DNA of 64,000 bases from Isoalcanivorax indicus (GCF_003259185.1 NZ_QGMP01000001.1:1612001-1676000); one strand, 5' to 3'; positions 50,740 through 60,469 are shown, counted from the first letter of the stretch. Program-made: numbers and translations. The notes: generated by a model not told the origin, from the letters alone.

Positions 50740-51792
50740 ATGCAAACGATTTCACGTCTCTCGCTGCTTGTTGCCCTGGCGCTGGCAACGCCGTTGCTGG
50801 CTGCCGAGGAATGCCCTGAGGTGGATCGCGCGGGGTTCACCTCGGCCATGCAGGCCCGTGAACCCGGAGACCTTCTGGCGCAGGTGCCATCGGAGGCCCG
50901 CACCCTGTACTTCTTTACCGACGTGCGCGGTGGCCGGGGTGAGACGCTGATTCATCAATGGCAACACGGCGACACCGATACCGAAGTGCGCCTGCGTATC
51001 GGCGCTGACCGCTGGCGCACCTGGTCGAGCCATCGGGTGCCCTCGGCCCAGGGTCATTGGCAGGTCAGTGTCCGCACCGGGCATGGATGCGACCTGGGCA
51101 GCTGGTCGCTGGCCGGGGCGCCCGCCCCCTCACAACCCGCTGCACAGCCCCCTGCCCGGGCCAGCACACCTGATACCCCCGCCCCGGCCACACAGCGGGC
51201 GCACACGACTCGGGCCGAGCGCCTGGACCAGGCCGCCATGCAGGCCCTGCTGGCGGACAACGACGTCATTGGCTTGCGCATGCTGCTGGATGACGCCGAA
51301 GCGCGAGGCGTGAACCGGGACGAGATTTCCAGAGCACGGCGCATCACCCTGGTGCTGGCCAGCGCACGCCGGGAAATCGAGCACGACAGATTGCACACCG
51401 CCCGCGCCCGCCTGCTGTCGCTGGCGGGCCAGACCGATATGAGTGAGGAAGAACAGGCGAGCCGGGAGGCGTTGCTTGCCCTGGCAGACGCGCGCGCCAG
51501 GGCCCTGTCGCAGGACTACCTCTACTGGCTGGCCGCCTGGGACATCACCCTTAATCGCGGGCTGGCTGGCGGTGCCCTTTGCGCCGACCCGTCCGCTTTT
51601 GCCAGCGACTGGCCGGCGCACGTCAATGACAGCCTGGCCTGGGTCGATCGGCAGGACACACCCGGTGGCTATCGGTTCATCCTGCTGGACCACCGCACGG
51701 CACAGAGCCATACGCTGACACTGCACTGCCCGATGCGGCACATGCAGTATCTGCGCGGTGGGCAGGTCAGTCTGACAGGGACAGGTGACTGA
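50740..51792 (+). CDS. Exported DUF2914-domain protein
   Basis: A 350-residue protein with signal peptide (MQTISRLSLLVALALATPLLA). A DUF2914 region follows at ~50-120 (TLYFFTDVRGGRGETLIHQW, then IGADRWRTWSSH), then a Pro/Ala linker and a helical region with repeats of Arg/Ala/Leu. Start at 50740 because the signal peptide begins there. Periplasmic, function unknown. The last 26 bases overlap the convergent small gene. Confidence 0.75.
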   Translation: MQTISRLSLLVALALATPLLAAEECPEVDRAGFTSAMQAREPGDLLAQVPSEARTLYFFTDVRGGRGETLIHQWQHGDTDTEVRLRIGADRWRTWSSHRVPSAQGHWQVSVRTGHGCDLGSWSLAGAPAPSQPAAQPPARASTPDTPAPATQRAHTTRAERLDQAAMQALLADNDVIGLRMLLDDAEARGVNRDEISRARRITLVLASARREIEHDRLHTARARLLSLAGQTDMSEEEQASREALLALADARARALSQDYLYWLAAWDITLNRGLAGGALCADPSAFASDWPAHVNDSLAWVDRQDTPGGYRFILLDHRTAQSHTLTLHCPMRHMQYLRGGQVSLTGTGD

Positions 51793-52345
51793 TATCCGGG
51801 TTAACCGGCGCCTGTTTCGGCTTCAGTTCTTCCAGATCAGCGCCCGCTGGCGCCATGGACAAGTGACTGATGTCCGGGACCTCGGCGGCAACCCCGCTCT
51901 GCCCTTCGGCCATGTCGGCGCCCACCGGCGCCACATCGAAGGGTCCGCTGAAACCGGCACCGCCGGTGCGAATAGTGCCGACCATTTCGCGGTCACCGGC
52001 CCGCTCTGCGGGCATGGTCATGGCCGACGTGGAAGCCGAAGCCGACGCCTCAGGGGCCGCCGGGGCCGAGGCGGCGGTGGGCGCCGGTTCTGTCACCGGA
52101 CTTTCCTCGCCAACCGGCACCAGTTGGCACTGGGCACCAGCCTGCTTCAGCGCCGCGCGGAATTTCATCGCCGTCGCCTGGTCTGCATCGCGCTTCAGGA
52201 TCACACGCTTGCCGGAAAACAGCGCTGCCACCTTTTCCGGCGGCATGCGAAACAGTTTGCCCAGGTTGGCCTCCACCGCCTCACGGGCGGCACCGGCCAC
52301 CAGCTGGCCCTCAAATACGATGTGATAGCGAATGTCGTCAGTCAT
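51767..52345 (-). CDS. Conserved protein with PDISHLS repeat tail
   Basis: A 192-residue soluble protein. The N-terminal ~75 residues form a compact domain (YHIVFEGQLVAGAAREAV, LFRMPPEKVAALFSGKRVIL) similar to small domains of unknown function. A low-complexity Ala/Pro/Ser linker follows, ending in two units: VAPVGADMAEG...VPDISHLS and MAPAGADLEEL...NPDISHLS. The tail motif recalls C-terminal repeats of other proteobacterial proteins I cannot name. The start at 52345 gives a clean domain; the upstream frame is antisense to the GMC gene. Confidence 0.65.
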   Translation of the reverse strand: MTDDIRYHIVFEGQLVAGAAREAVEANLGKLFRMPPEKVAALFSGKRVILKRDADQATAMKFRAALKQAGAQCQLVPVGEESPVTEPAPTAASAPAAPEASASASTSAMTMPAERAGDREMVGTIRTGGAGFSGPFDVAPVGADMAEGQSGVAAEVPDISHLSMAPAGADLEELKPKQAPVNPDISHLSLSD

Positions 52346-52358
52346 GGTCCGAAGAATA

Positions 52359-53939
52359 CTAATCAATGTGTGAAGCGGCAAACTCTGCCAGTGCCGCGAT
52401 GGTGCGCGAGGGATTGAGTCCCAGTGCCACCGGCACGACCGCACCGTCCATGACGAACAGGTTGGGATGGCCGAAGACCTCACCGCGATAATCCACCACC
52501 CCCTGGGCGGCCGAATCGGCCATCCTGCAACCGCCCAAAGGATGTGGGGTCACCAGGTTCCGGAACCAGCGCCAGGTGGGCGGCACCGACGAACGCCCCC
52601 CCGTGGCCTCTGTCAGCTGCACATGCGTGTCCACCAGTGCCTCGACGGCCTTCTCGGCAGCGCGATAATCCCATTTCAGACGCAGGTGGTCCCGTCGCCA
52701 GGGGGCGTACCAGCGGCGCCCCAGCGACAGGGTTCCGCCCGGCTCATCCACCGCCTGACCGAACCACAGCATCATCGACGACAACGGGTCGCGCCGGTCG
52801 ATCATGCCACGCAGCACCCGCGCCAGCAGATTACGCTCCAGCGGCACGCGACCCGTCAGGGCGCGCTTGCGGCGTCGCAACAGGTTCGCCAGCACATCGG
52901 GAAAACCGCCATCCTCCACCAGAAAGCGCTCGCCACTGCGGCTGCCGTCAAGAAAATCGATGGCCGCTGAAATGGTCGGCCCTTGCGAGGGTGACAGGTC
53001 CCGGCCCGGATAGAACGCGGGCGTCAGAAAGTCGCCATTGGACAGCCAGCCCTGCCCCAACTGCTGGCTCAGATTCGGCAAGGTGCGGTACTGGTCCCGG
53101 CATCGCAACAGCAGTTCCGTCGAGCCGACACTGCCCGCAGACAACACCACACGATCCGCCCGCAACGCCAGATCAAGGCCGGCATCGAGGTCGCGCGCAT
53201 AAACGACATAGCCACCGTGCTCATGCGGGCGAATACAGCGCACATGATGCAACGGCCGGATATCGGCGCCGTGCTGCTCGGCACAGGCCAGATAATTCAG
53301 GTCCAGCGTGTTCTTCGCTTGCACCGGGCAACCGATATCACAATTGCCGCAATGCACGCAGGTCCCCTGCTCACGACCATGCGGATTGACCCAGCGCCGG
53401 GAATGGGCCAGATCAAAGGGGCGCTCCAGCCCGTAATGCCAGGCGCTGTCAAAAGTCACCGCCTGAGGCAGCACGTGGAATCGGTCCCCCGCACCGATGG
53501 CTTCGGCGGCATCCCGCATCAGACGCGTGCGCGCCGTGAACTGGTGGGCAGGCAAAGGCGCCACCGCCAGCATATCGCCGGTCGTGGCAAAGTGCGGAGC
53601 CATGGCGTTCCAGGTCACCGCTTCCGGCCAGCCCTGGTCAAAGGTATCCGGGCGCGCCGCGATGCTGATGTTCGCGTAGATCAGCGACCCACCACCGACC
53701 CCGGCCCCAGCGACCACGCTCATGTCACCGAACCGGCGAAAGTCGATCCAGCCGTTACGCCGCTCCGGACGGCGTTCATCCCAGAACCAGTTGCGACCGC
53801 TGACACTCGGGTAGTCCTTGACCGCCCAGCGCCGACCGCGCTCCAGTACCACCACGCGGCGGCCTTTTTCCGCCAACCGCAAGGCCATCACGGCGCCGCC
53901 AAACCCACTGCCGATGATCAGTGTGTCGATATGTTCCAT
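52359..53939 (-). CDS. GMC-family oxidoreductase (cholesterol-oxidase-like)
   Basis: A 526-residue FAD enzyme. N-terminal GSGFGGAVMALRLAEKG is the FAD Rossmann motif. A ferredoxin-like cysteine cluster CVHCGNCDIGCP is typical of cholesterol-oxidase-type GMC members. C-terminal HPLGGCRMADSAAQG and MDGAVVPVALGLNPS hold the catalytic His region. It probably oxidises a sterol or long-chain alcohol; substrate not inferable. Just 13 bp downstream is the PDISHLS protein, on the same strand. Confidence 0.85.
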   Translation of the reverse strand: MEHIDTLIIGSGFGGAVMALRLAEKGRRVVVLERGRRWAVKDYPSVSGRNWFWDERRPERRNGWIDFRRFGDMSVVAGAGVGGGSLIYANISIAARPDTFDQGWPEAVTWNAMAPHFATTGDMLAVAPLPAHQFTARTRLMRDAAEAIGAGDRFHVLPQAVTFDSAWHYGLERPFDLAHSRRWVNPHGREQGTCVHCGNCDIGCPVQAKNTLDLNYLACAEQHGADIRPLHHVRCIRPHEHGGYVVYARDLDAGLDLALRADRVVLSAGSVGSTELLLRCRDQYRTLPNLSQQLGQGWLSNGDFLTPAFYPGRDLSPSQGPTISAAIDFLDGSRSGERFLVEDGGFPDVLANLLRRRKRALTGRVPLERNLLARVLRGMIDRRDPLSSMMLWFGQAVDEPGGTLSLGRRWYAPWRRDHLRLKWDYRAAEKAVEALVDTHVQLTEATGGRSSVPPTWRWFRNLVTPHPLGGCRMADSAAQGVVDYRGEVFGHPNLFVMDGAVVPVALGLNPSRTIAALAEFAASHID

Positions 53940-54019
53940 CGCACGCCCCCGCTCCCCAATGTTCCTCCCTGTTGTGCCTCAAGAACGGGGGCGTGTCACG
54001 CTTTTTTGTGACTGATTTC

Positions 54020-55249
54020 TCAGAATGAGAGCGTGGCCTGCGCCCACAGCTTGCGGGTATCGGTCGCGAAATCTCGCGCGTCGTACTCCGCCGCCTTGAC
54101 CAGCAGGTGCAGCCACGGACGCGCCTGCCAACCCGCCGAAAGGTTCAGCTCACGACCGTAGTCCGCGCCGCCCGTATCCGCCTCGAAACGGTGCGCGGTT
54201 ACCGTCAACGCCACCGGACCCACCGGCATCCCGGCCCGCACCCAGGTATCACGCAAGCCATCGGCAGGTGTGGCCAGGAACAGATCGGTAAACCCCTGGA
54301 AGGCGTGCAGGGTGGCCAGCGGCGTCTGTACCGCCACGCCCGCATCACGGTCAGCACCAAGCTGCTCGTAACCCAGCGTCAGCGTATAACCCGCCTGGCG
54401 CACCCCTGCCTCGGCGCGCAGATAATCGGCGGCAAAATCCGTCGGGTTATCGCCATGATCCCGCTGACGCGCGTAGGCCAGCGCCAGCGGAAAGCGCCAG
54501 TCACCAAGGTGTGCGTCACCGGACATTTCCAGGCCGGTGGTCAGGCTGGAGAGGCCGGGCGCATTGTCGAAGTCGAGCGCGTAGGCAAAGCCCACCAGCT
54601 TGACCGGCCCCAGCGTGCCCGCCAGGTTCAGCAGGTGGCTGTCGCTCTCCAGAGCAGCGGGCGGAGTGCCCTGCTCCGGGCCAAAGATGCGCCGCACCTG
54701 ATCGATCCACGCATAGCGCAGTGTCACCCCGCCGGGCAGCGTCGCGGTACTGCTCACCGCGTCGAACGTCTGCTCGTTCTGACGCCAGCCCACACCGCCA
54801 ACAAAACGCTGGTTATCCAGATTGATACGCTGGCGTCCCAGGGTAAACGCCAGAACATCGCTGGCCTGATAATCCAGGGCCAACTGGTTCAGATCCGCCC
54901 CTTTCGGGTCAGCCACTACGGGAAAATCGGTGTTGCCGTTGCGGGTATTGTTGAAACGCTGCTCGGTCAGATAGCCGACATGATCCATTTCCACGCGCAG
55001 GCGCAGGCCGGACCAGTCACCGCTGGCATAGGTAAGGCGGGTACGCACACTGTTGGCGTTGGCATCCCGATCAAGCAGGTCGGGTTGGCGCACCTGTTCG
55101 AACCGATAACGTACGCCGAGGGACACGTTTCCCTCCGTCAGTGCCTCAACCAGTGAATCCGCTTCGACGGCATTGACGCCGCGAACCCCGGTCAGACTGA
55201 CACAACACAGCACCATGGCTGCAAGCCGATAATGACGCGACATGGACAT
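54020..55249 (-). CDS. Alginate-export-type outer-membrane porin
   Basis: A 409-residue barrel protein. A signal peptide (LAAMVLCCVSLTGVRGVNA) is followed by alternating strands: VSLGVRYRFEQVRQPDLLDR, LRLRVEMDHVGYL, LGRQRINLDNQRFVGGVGWR. It ends with an aromatic beta-signal (WAQATLSF, C-terminal Phe). It matches 'alginate export family' porins, a common porin group in hydrocarbon-degrading marine bacteria. Start is ambiguous by two codons (ATG 55249 or 55243). Confidence 0.8.
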   Translation of the reverse strand: MSMSRHYRLAAMVLCCVSLTGVRGVNAVEADSLVEALTEGNVSLGVRYRFEQVRQPDLLDRDANANSVRTRLTYASGDWSGLRLRVEMDHVGYLTEQRFNNTRNGNTDFPVVADPKGADLNQLALDYQASDVLAFTLGRQRINLDNQRFVGGVGWRQNEQTFDAVSSTATLPGGVTLRYAWIDQVRRIFGPEQGTPPAALESDSHLLNLAGTLGPVKLVGFAYALDFDNAPGLSSLTTGLEMSGDAHLGDWRFPLALAYARQRDHGDNPTDFAADYLRAEAGVRQAGYTLTLGYEQLGADRDAGVAVQTPLATLHAFQGFTDLFLATPADGLRDTWVRAGMPVGPVALTVTAHRFEADTGGADYGRELNLSAGWQARPWLHLLVKAAEYDARDFATDTRKLWAQATLSF

Positions 55250-55289
55250 CTCCGTAATTCCTGTTCAGGTGGATGACGATGCCTGTCCC

Positions 55290-55326
55290 AAAAAACAGCC
55301 TGCACGGGGTCCGCCGTGCCGGCTGT
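55290..55326 (-). terminator. Terminator of the nirB-nirD-nasA-cobA operon
   Basis: On the minus strand ACAGCC-G-GCACGG pairs with its complement through GCGGACC..., followed by TTTTTT. It begins 64 bp after the cobA stop, in the 141-bp gap before the porin gene. Confidence 0.85.
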
Positions 55327-55390
55327 AACGGCCGACGCTATCTCAACGCGGGCGCTTTGCCCTGGCCGGTAGCGCCGTACCTGTTGCCTC

Positions 55391-56248
55391 TCAAACGTCG
55401 GCCGTAGCCTCCAGGCGGTGCTTCACCCGCTCAGGATCCGCCAGGGTGACCACATCGCCGATCATGACCAGACACGGCGACGGTAACTGCGCCTGCGCGG
55501 CCGCATCGGCCATACTGGCCAGCGTGCAACGCAGTGCCCGCTGGCGCGCTGTGGTGCCTTCGCTGACCAGGGCCACCGGTGTTTCTGGTGGCAGACCATG
55601 GCGCGTCAGTTGCTGGCTGATTTCAGCCAGCTCCGACAGCCCCATGTAGCACACCAGGGTGCGATGCGGGTCTGCGGCCAGCGCGGCCCAGTCCAGCGCG
55701 GGGGCGCCATCACGCCGATGCGCGGTAACCAGGCAAACGCTGGCCGCATGATCACGGTGCGTCAATGGAATCCCCGTGCTCGCCGCGCATCCTGCCGCCG
55801 CCGTAATGCCCGGCACAACGGAGACGCGCACCCCGGCCTCGCGCAGCTCGGCCATTTCTTCACCGCCACGCCCGAAGATAAACGGGTCGCCGCCCTTCAG
55901 TCGTACCACGATACGCCCGGCTTTTGCCTCGCGGACCAGCAGCGCATTGATATCCTGCTGCGGCACACTGTGGCGACCACACTGCTTGCCGACATACAAC
56001 TTGCGCGTGCCACGCGGGCAATAATCCAGCAACGCGGGTGCCACCAGACGGTCGTAAATCACCACATCGGCCTGTTGCAGCAGGCGCATGCCCCGCACCG
56101 TGATCAGTTCCGGGTCTCCCGGCCCCGCGCCCACCAGAAACACTTCACCGCAGCCGCCTTGAGCGGTGGCACGGCGCGACTGCCACCACTGCGTCAGCTT
56201 GTCACCGCTGCCTTGCAGCACATCAACCCACGGCGCGAACAGGTGCAT
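55391..56248 (-). CDS. cobA: Uroporphyrinogen-III C-methyltransferase (stand-alone)
   Basis: A 285-residue single-domain SUMT: VGAGPGDPELITVRG, GRGGEEMAELREAG (preceded by [11 protein letters not shown]) and [20 protein letters not shown]. It makes precorrin-2 for siroheme, the cofactor of NirB. About 35 extra N-terminal residues precede the domain. It overlaps the nasA stop by 26 bp, showing tight coupling with nitrate reduction. It duplicates part of CysG encoded at 0.5-1.9 kb. Confidence 0.93.
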   Translation of the reverse strand: MHLFAPWVDVLQGSGDKLTQWWQSRRATAQGGCGEVFLVGAGPGDPELITVRGMRLLQQADVVIYDRLVAPALLDYCPRGTRKLYVGKQCGRHSVPQQDINALLVREAKAGRIVVRLKGGDPFIFGRGGEEMAELREAGVRVSVVPGITAAAGCAASTGIPLTHRDHAASVCLVTAHRRDGAPALDWAALAADPHRTLVCYMGLSELAEISQQLTRHGLPPETPVALVSEGTTARQRALRCTLASMADAAAQAQLPSPCLVMIGDVVTLADPERVKHRLEATADV

Positions 56249-58904
56249 GGCTCTCTTCCTTCTCGGTGGCGACCAGCAAGGCGCGCAGTTCCGGTATACA
56301 GGAACCGCAGCCGCTGCCAGCCTGGGTGCAGGCGCTGATGGCGGCCACATCGGTGCAACCGCCTTGAATGGCTTCTTCGATACGTGCCTGCCGCACCTGA
56401 TGGCAACTGCATACCATCGGGCTGTTGTCGCGGCGCCCGCCCGGCACACCGGACAGCAACTGCATCACGTCACTGTCGCCCGCCTCCAGGGCACGGGTCA
56501 GCCAGTCTTCATCGAGATCCGGCAGGCTCGGCGCCAGCACCGCCACGCAGGCCGGCTTGCCATCGCGATAACCCACCAGCCGGTAATGGCCCATCGCCTC
56601 GTCGGCCATTACCGCAAACTGCTCGATGTCCGGGCAGCGCGCGCGCAACCACTGGGTGTCCACCGGGCGCGTACCGGCGCAACGCAAACGCGTTACCCGC
56701 TCGCCCGGAATACGGCACCAGTAGTGCTGGCTGTCCGGCACGTTGATCTCGCCCCGGGTCACAATCAGTGCCTGCCACGACGGCGCATAGGCCAGCAGCT
56801 GCACCGGGGTCTGCTTGAATGCGGGCTGGCCGGATTCAGCATCGCAAATCGCCGCCACCAGGGCATCCACCCGCGCAGCACTGGCAAAACAGTCGTTCCA
56901 GTGAATCGGCATGAATACGTGGCCGCGCTGCTGGTCGTCGCTGGCGCGCGCCGTGACCACACACCGTGACTGCGGGCTCTGCACATACACCAGATCACCG
57001 TCGCGCAGCCCCGCGTCGGCCAGGTCATCCGGGTGCACCGCAACAAAGGGCTCGCTGGTATGGCTGAGCAGGCGTGCAGCGCGGGCCGTACGCGTCATGG
57101 TGTGCCACTGGTCGCGCAACCGGCCGCTGTTGAGCAGCAATGGCCAGTCGCGACTGACCGCCGCCTGCGGCAAGCGTGGTGTGACGGGTGCGAAACGGGC
57201 GCGCCCGTCGGAATAAAAAAAGTGGCCGTCAGCAAAAAGGCGCTCGGTGCCCACAGCACCGTGATCACCCGGACCAAGGAGACTGACCGGCCACTGGACA
57301 GGTAAAAGGTGTTCGTAATCGGCGTCGCTGATCTGCGCCAGCGCACCGATATCGAAGGCACGTTCGCCCTGGTTCTCGAAACCGGACAAGGCGGCATGCT
57401 CACGGAAAATGGTGGCCGGCTTTTCATAGTCGAAGGCGTGCCCGTAACCCATGCGCTGCGCCACCTGCGTCATGATCCACCAGTCCGGACGCGCTTCGCC
57501 CGGCAAGGGCAGGAACGCACGCTGGCGGGAAATACGCCGTTCGGAGTTGGTCACGGTGCCGTCTTTTTCGCCCCAGCCCGCGGCGGGCAGACGGATATGC
57601 GCCATGCGCAGTGTGTCGGTGTCCGACACGCAATCAGACACGATCACCGTAGGACACTGGGCCAGGGCGGCACGCACCAGATCCGCTTCCGGCATGGACA
57701 CTACCGGGTTGGTGGCCATGATCCAGATGACCTTGATGCGCCCCTCGCCCACCGCGCGGAACAGGTCCACCGCCTTGAAACCCGGCGAGCGTGCCAGCCG
57801 TTCCGTTCCCCAGAAGCGGGCCACGCGATCGCGCGATGCCGGCTCAAACCCCATGTGCGCGGCCAGCATATTTGCCAGGCCGCCGACTTCGCGCCCCCCC
57901 ATGGCGTTGGGCTGGCCGGTGATGGAGAACGGCGTGGCCCCGGGGTGCCCGATACGGCCGGTCGCCAGATGGCAGTTGATGATGGCACTGGCCTTGTCGA
58001 CGCCGGTATCCGACTGATTGATGCCCTGGGAAAACACCGTCACGGTACGCGGGCAATCGCGGAACCATTGATAGAACTTTTCCAGTTCTGCTTCTGACAG
58101 GGCGCACGCCGCGGCCACCGACGCAAGATCCGGGCAGGCGGCTTCGGCCGCCGCCAGGGTGTCGTCGAACTGAACGGTGTGCGCATTGATGTAATCGTGG
58201 TCCAGCGCTTTCTCGCGCGCCAGCCAGGCCAGCAGCCCGGCAAACAGATAGCCGTCTGCCCCGGCCTGTAACGGCAGATGCAGATCGGCCAGATCGCAAG
58301 TGGCGGTCGCACGCGGATCGATCACCACCACTTTCATGTCCGGACGCGCCTCGCGCGCGGCGACAATGCGCTGATACACCACCGGGTGCGTCCATGCCAT
58401 GTTGCTGCCGACCAGTATCACCAGATCCGCCAGTTCCAGATCACGATAGCTGCCCGGCACGGCATCCGCACCCAGCGTCTTCTTGTGCGCGGCCACCGCG
58501 CTGGACATGCACAGGCGCGAATTGGTGTCGATGTTGGCGGCGCCGATAAAGCCCTTCATCAGCTTGTTGGCCACATAATAGTCTTCGGTCAGCAACTGAC
58601 CGGACACGTAAAAACCGACCGCTTCCGGACCATGCGTCTCTATCGCCTCGCGCATCCGCACGGCGATGGTGTCCAGCGCCTGGTCCCAGTCCACCCGGCA
58701 GCCGTTGATCTCGGGATACAGCAGCCGCTCACGCAAGCCGACCGTTTCACCCAGGGCACTGCCCTTGACGCACAGGCGACCGAGATTGGCAGGATGACTG
58801 CCGGTGCCCTGCGCCTGCCAGCCATCGTCCTGGCGTTGCATGGTGACGCCGCAACCGACGCCGCAATAGGGGCAGGTTGTGCAGACGTTGTCTGTCGCGC
58901 TCAT
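56223..58904 (-). CDS. nasA: Assimilatory nitrate reductase catalytic subunit NasA
   Basis: An 893-residue molybdopterin enzyme. N-terminal [4Fe-4S] motif CTTCPYCGVGCGVTM; the Mo-bisMGD domains follow. The C-terminal ~60 residues add a BFD-like [2Fe-2S] domain (MVCSCHQVRQARIEEA, then GSGCGSCIPELR), as in nitrate reductases that receive electrons directly. It reduces nitrate to nitrite in the cytoplasm. The moaC-moaD-moaE genes at 16-17 kb supply cofactor. It overlaps the FAD gene upstream by four bases. Confidence 0.95.
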   Translation of the reverse strand: MSATDNVCTTCPYCGVGCGVTMQRQDDGWQAQGTGSHPANLGRLCVKGSALGETVGLRERLLYPEINGCRVDWDQALDTIAVRMREAIETHGPEAVGFYVSGQLLTEDYYVANKLMKGFIGAANIDTNSRLCMSSAVAAHKKTLGADAVPGSYRDLELADLVILVGSNMAWTHPVVYQRIVAAREARPDMKVVVIDPRATATCDLADLHLPLQAGADGYLFAGLLAWLAREKALDHDYINAHTVQFDDTLAAAEAACPDLASVAAACALSEAELEKFYQWFRDCPRTVTVFSQGINQSDTGVDKASAIINCHLATGRIGHPGATPFSITGQPNAMGGREVGGLANMLAAHMGFEPASRDRVARFWGTERLARSPGFKAVDLFRAVGEGRIKVIWIMATNPVVSMPEADLVRAALAQCPTVIVSDCVSDTDTLRMAHIRLPAAGWGEKDGTVTNSERRISRQRAFLPLPGEARPDWWIMTQVAQRMGYGHAFDYEKPATIFREHAALSGFENQGERAFDIGALAQISDADYEHLLPVQWPVSLLGPGDHGAVGTERLFADGHFFYSDGRARFAPVTPRLPQAAVSRDWPLLLNSGRLRDQWHTMTRTARAARLLSHTSEPFVAVHPDDLADAGLRDGDLVYVQSPQSRCVVTARASDDQQRGHVFMPIHWNDCFASAARVDALVAAICDAESGQPAFKQTPVQLLAYAPSWQALIVTRGEINVPDSQHYWCRIPGERVTRLRCAGTRPVDTQWLRARCPDIEQFAVMADEAMGHYRLVGYRDGKPACVAVLAPSLPDLDEDWLTRALEAGDSDVMQLLSGVPGGRRDNSPMVCSCHQVRQARIEEAIQGGCTDVAAISACTQAGSGCGSCIPELRALLVATEKEESHAPVRAVG

Positions 58905-60115
58905 GCCGCCACCTCCGGAAGTCGTTCTGCAAACAACAGCGTGTCACGCCAGGGAGAAATATCTTCACCGATATGTTTTCCGTACCAGGCACCGGCGCTG
59001 GTGTCGCCATACAGCACGACGCCCGCCAGACGGTTACCGTCAAGCCACAGGCGTCGATAATGGCCGGAGACGGGATCACGCCAGTACAGGGTGGCATCCC
59101 CTTCCCGCTCACCAGCGGAAAACAGCGAAACGCCGCTGACTTTCAGCCGTGTGGCCGTGTCACGCCAGGCGTAGCGGCGATGGCCCATTTCTGCCAGATG
59201 CGCGGCGCAGACCCGCGCCTGTTCGTAAAGCGGCGCCACCAGGCCGAAGGTCCGGTGGCGATGCTCGACACACTCCCCCACGGCATAGATCGTCGGGTCA
59301 TAGGTTTGCAGGGTGTCGTCGGTCAGCACGCCGTGTCGGCAGGCCAGCCCGGCGTCTTCGGCCAGCGATATGTCCGGGCGAATACCGATGGCCTGCACCA
59401 CGAGGTCCGCTGGCAAGGTCTGCCCGTCCATCAGCGCCACCGCGCGCACGCGGTTGTCCTCGCGGCGCCCGATAAAGGCGCGGGTGCGCGCATTGAGGCA
59501 CAGCTGCAGACCACGGCGGGTCAGATCCCGTGCCAGCAGTTCGCTGGCTTCGGCATCCAGTTGCCGGTTGAGCAAACCCGGTCCGGAGTGCACCAGCGTC
59601 ACGGCAACACCGCGCTGGCGCAGCCCCTCGGCAGCCTCGATACCCAGGAAGCCGCCACCAATGACGACGGCAGCGCGCACTTCGCGGCTGGCCTGGATCA
59701 GGGCGCGCGTGTCCCGAAGGTCGCGGAAGGTCATGATGCCGTCGAGCTCACTGCCGTCGCAGGCAAGACGCCGGGGGCGCGAACCCGTCGCCAGCACCAG
59801 ACGTTGATAAGGCAGTACCTCGCCACTGGCGGTGACCACCTGACGGCGACGGCGTTCGATACGCACGGCGGGATCGCCGGCAATCAGTCGGATATCGTGC
59901 CGCCGGTACCAGTCCGTGTCGTGAGTCACCACCGACGCCTCGTTCTGCTCACCGCTGAGCACCGGCGACAGCAACACACGGTTGTAACCCGGAGCCGCTT
60001 CAGCGCTGACCACAGTAATCGCATAGCGCTCCGGTGCGAGGGCCAGCAGCTCTTCCAGCAAACGCGTCGCCGCCATGCCGTTGCCAATAATGACGAGGGG
60101 GGCTTTCATCGACAT
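58901..60115 (-). CDS. FAD/NAD(P)-dependent electron-transfer partner of NasA
   Basis: A 404-residue pyridine-nucleotide oxidoreductase like the N-terminal module of NirB: GNGMAATRLLEELLAL (FAD), VVIGGGFLGIEAAEGLRQRG (NAD). It has no Fe-S or siroheme motif. Position between nirD and nasA suggests a NasB/NasC-like reductase that delivers NAD(P)H electrons to NasA's BFD domain. It probably arose from an NirB-like module. Start ATG at 60115; a second ATG is two codons later. Confidence 0.85.
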   Translation of the reverse strand: MSMKAPLVIIGNGMAATRLLEELLALAPERYAITVVSAEAAPGYNRVLLSPVLSGEQNEASVVTHDTDWYRRHDIRLIAGDPAVRIERRRRQVVTASGEVLPYQRLVLATGSRPRRLACDGSELDGIMTFRDLRDTRALIQASREVRAAVVIGGGFLGIEAAEGLRQRGVAVTLVHSGPGLLNRQLDAEASELLARDLTRRGLQLCLNARTRAFIGRREDNRVRAVALMDGQTLPADLVVQAIGIRPDISLAEDAGLACRHGVLTDDTLQTYDPTIYAVGECVEHRHRTFGLVAPLYEQARVCAAHLAEMGHRRYAWRDTATRLKVSGVSLFSAGEREGDATLYWRDPVSGHYRRLWLDGNRLAGVVLYGDTSAGAWYGKHIGEDISPWRDTLLFAERLPEVAA

Positions 60116-60469
60116 TCAGGCCGCCGCAGGCTGTGCGGCGATCAGGATGCGACCGTCGCGTACCGTTACGGGCCACACCGGCACCGACACCGTCATGTCT
60201 TCCAGGCAGATGCCGGTGTGCAGGCAAAAATGCTGCTTGTACACCGGCGAGGCCACCACCAGCTTGCCACCGATATCCCCGACTATGCCCCGTGCCAGCA
60301 CATTGGCGTCACTGAACGGATCATGGTTGCCGACAGCAAAGAAGCCATCATCGGTATGAAACAGCGCCACCTGCATGCCATTCACGCGCGCGGCCACGCC
60401 GGTGCCACGCACCACATCGGCCGTCCCGCAGATGTCTTCCCAGCCCACTACATTGGCCTTGACGTTCAT
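60116..60469 (-). CDS. nirD: Nitrite reductase small subunit NirD
   Basis: A 117-residue Rieske-fold subunit lacking the Rieske Cys/His ligands: YKQHFCLHTGICLEDMTVSV and VGNHDPFSDANVLARG are NirD hallmarks. It partners NirB. The ATG at 60469 overlaps the nirB stop (four bases); a longer frame upstream is antisense-like within nirB and is rejected. Confidence 0.94.
   Translation of the reverse strand: MNVKANVVGWEDICGTADVVRGTGVAARVNGMQVALFHTDDGFFAVGNHDPFSDANVLARGIVGDIGGKLVVASPVYKQHFCLHTGICLEDMTVSVPVWPVTVRDGRILIAAQPAAA

Noticed and set aside
53991-54018. GTCACGC-TTTTTT-GTGAC near the GMC gene start as a terminator
   Set aside because: Five-bp arms with the T-run inside the loop; does not fit an intrinsic terminator for the porin gene.
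54107-55156. 349-codon frame antisense to the porin gene
   Set aside because: No signal, low-complexity basic product, exact mirror of a clear beta-barrel gene.
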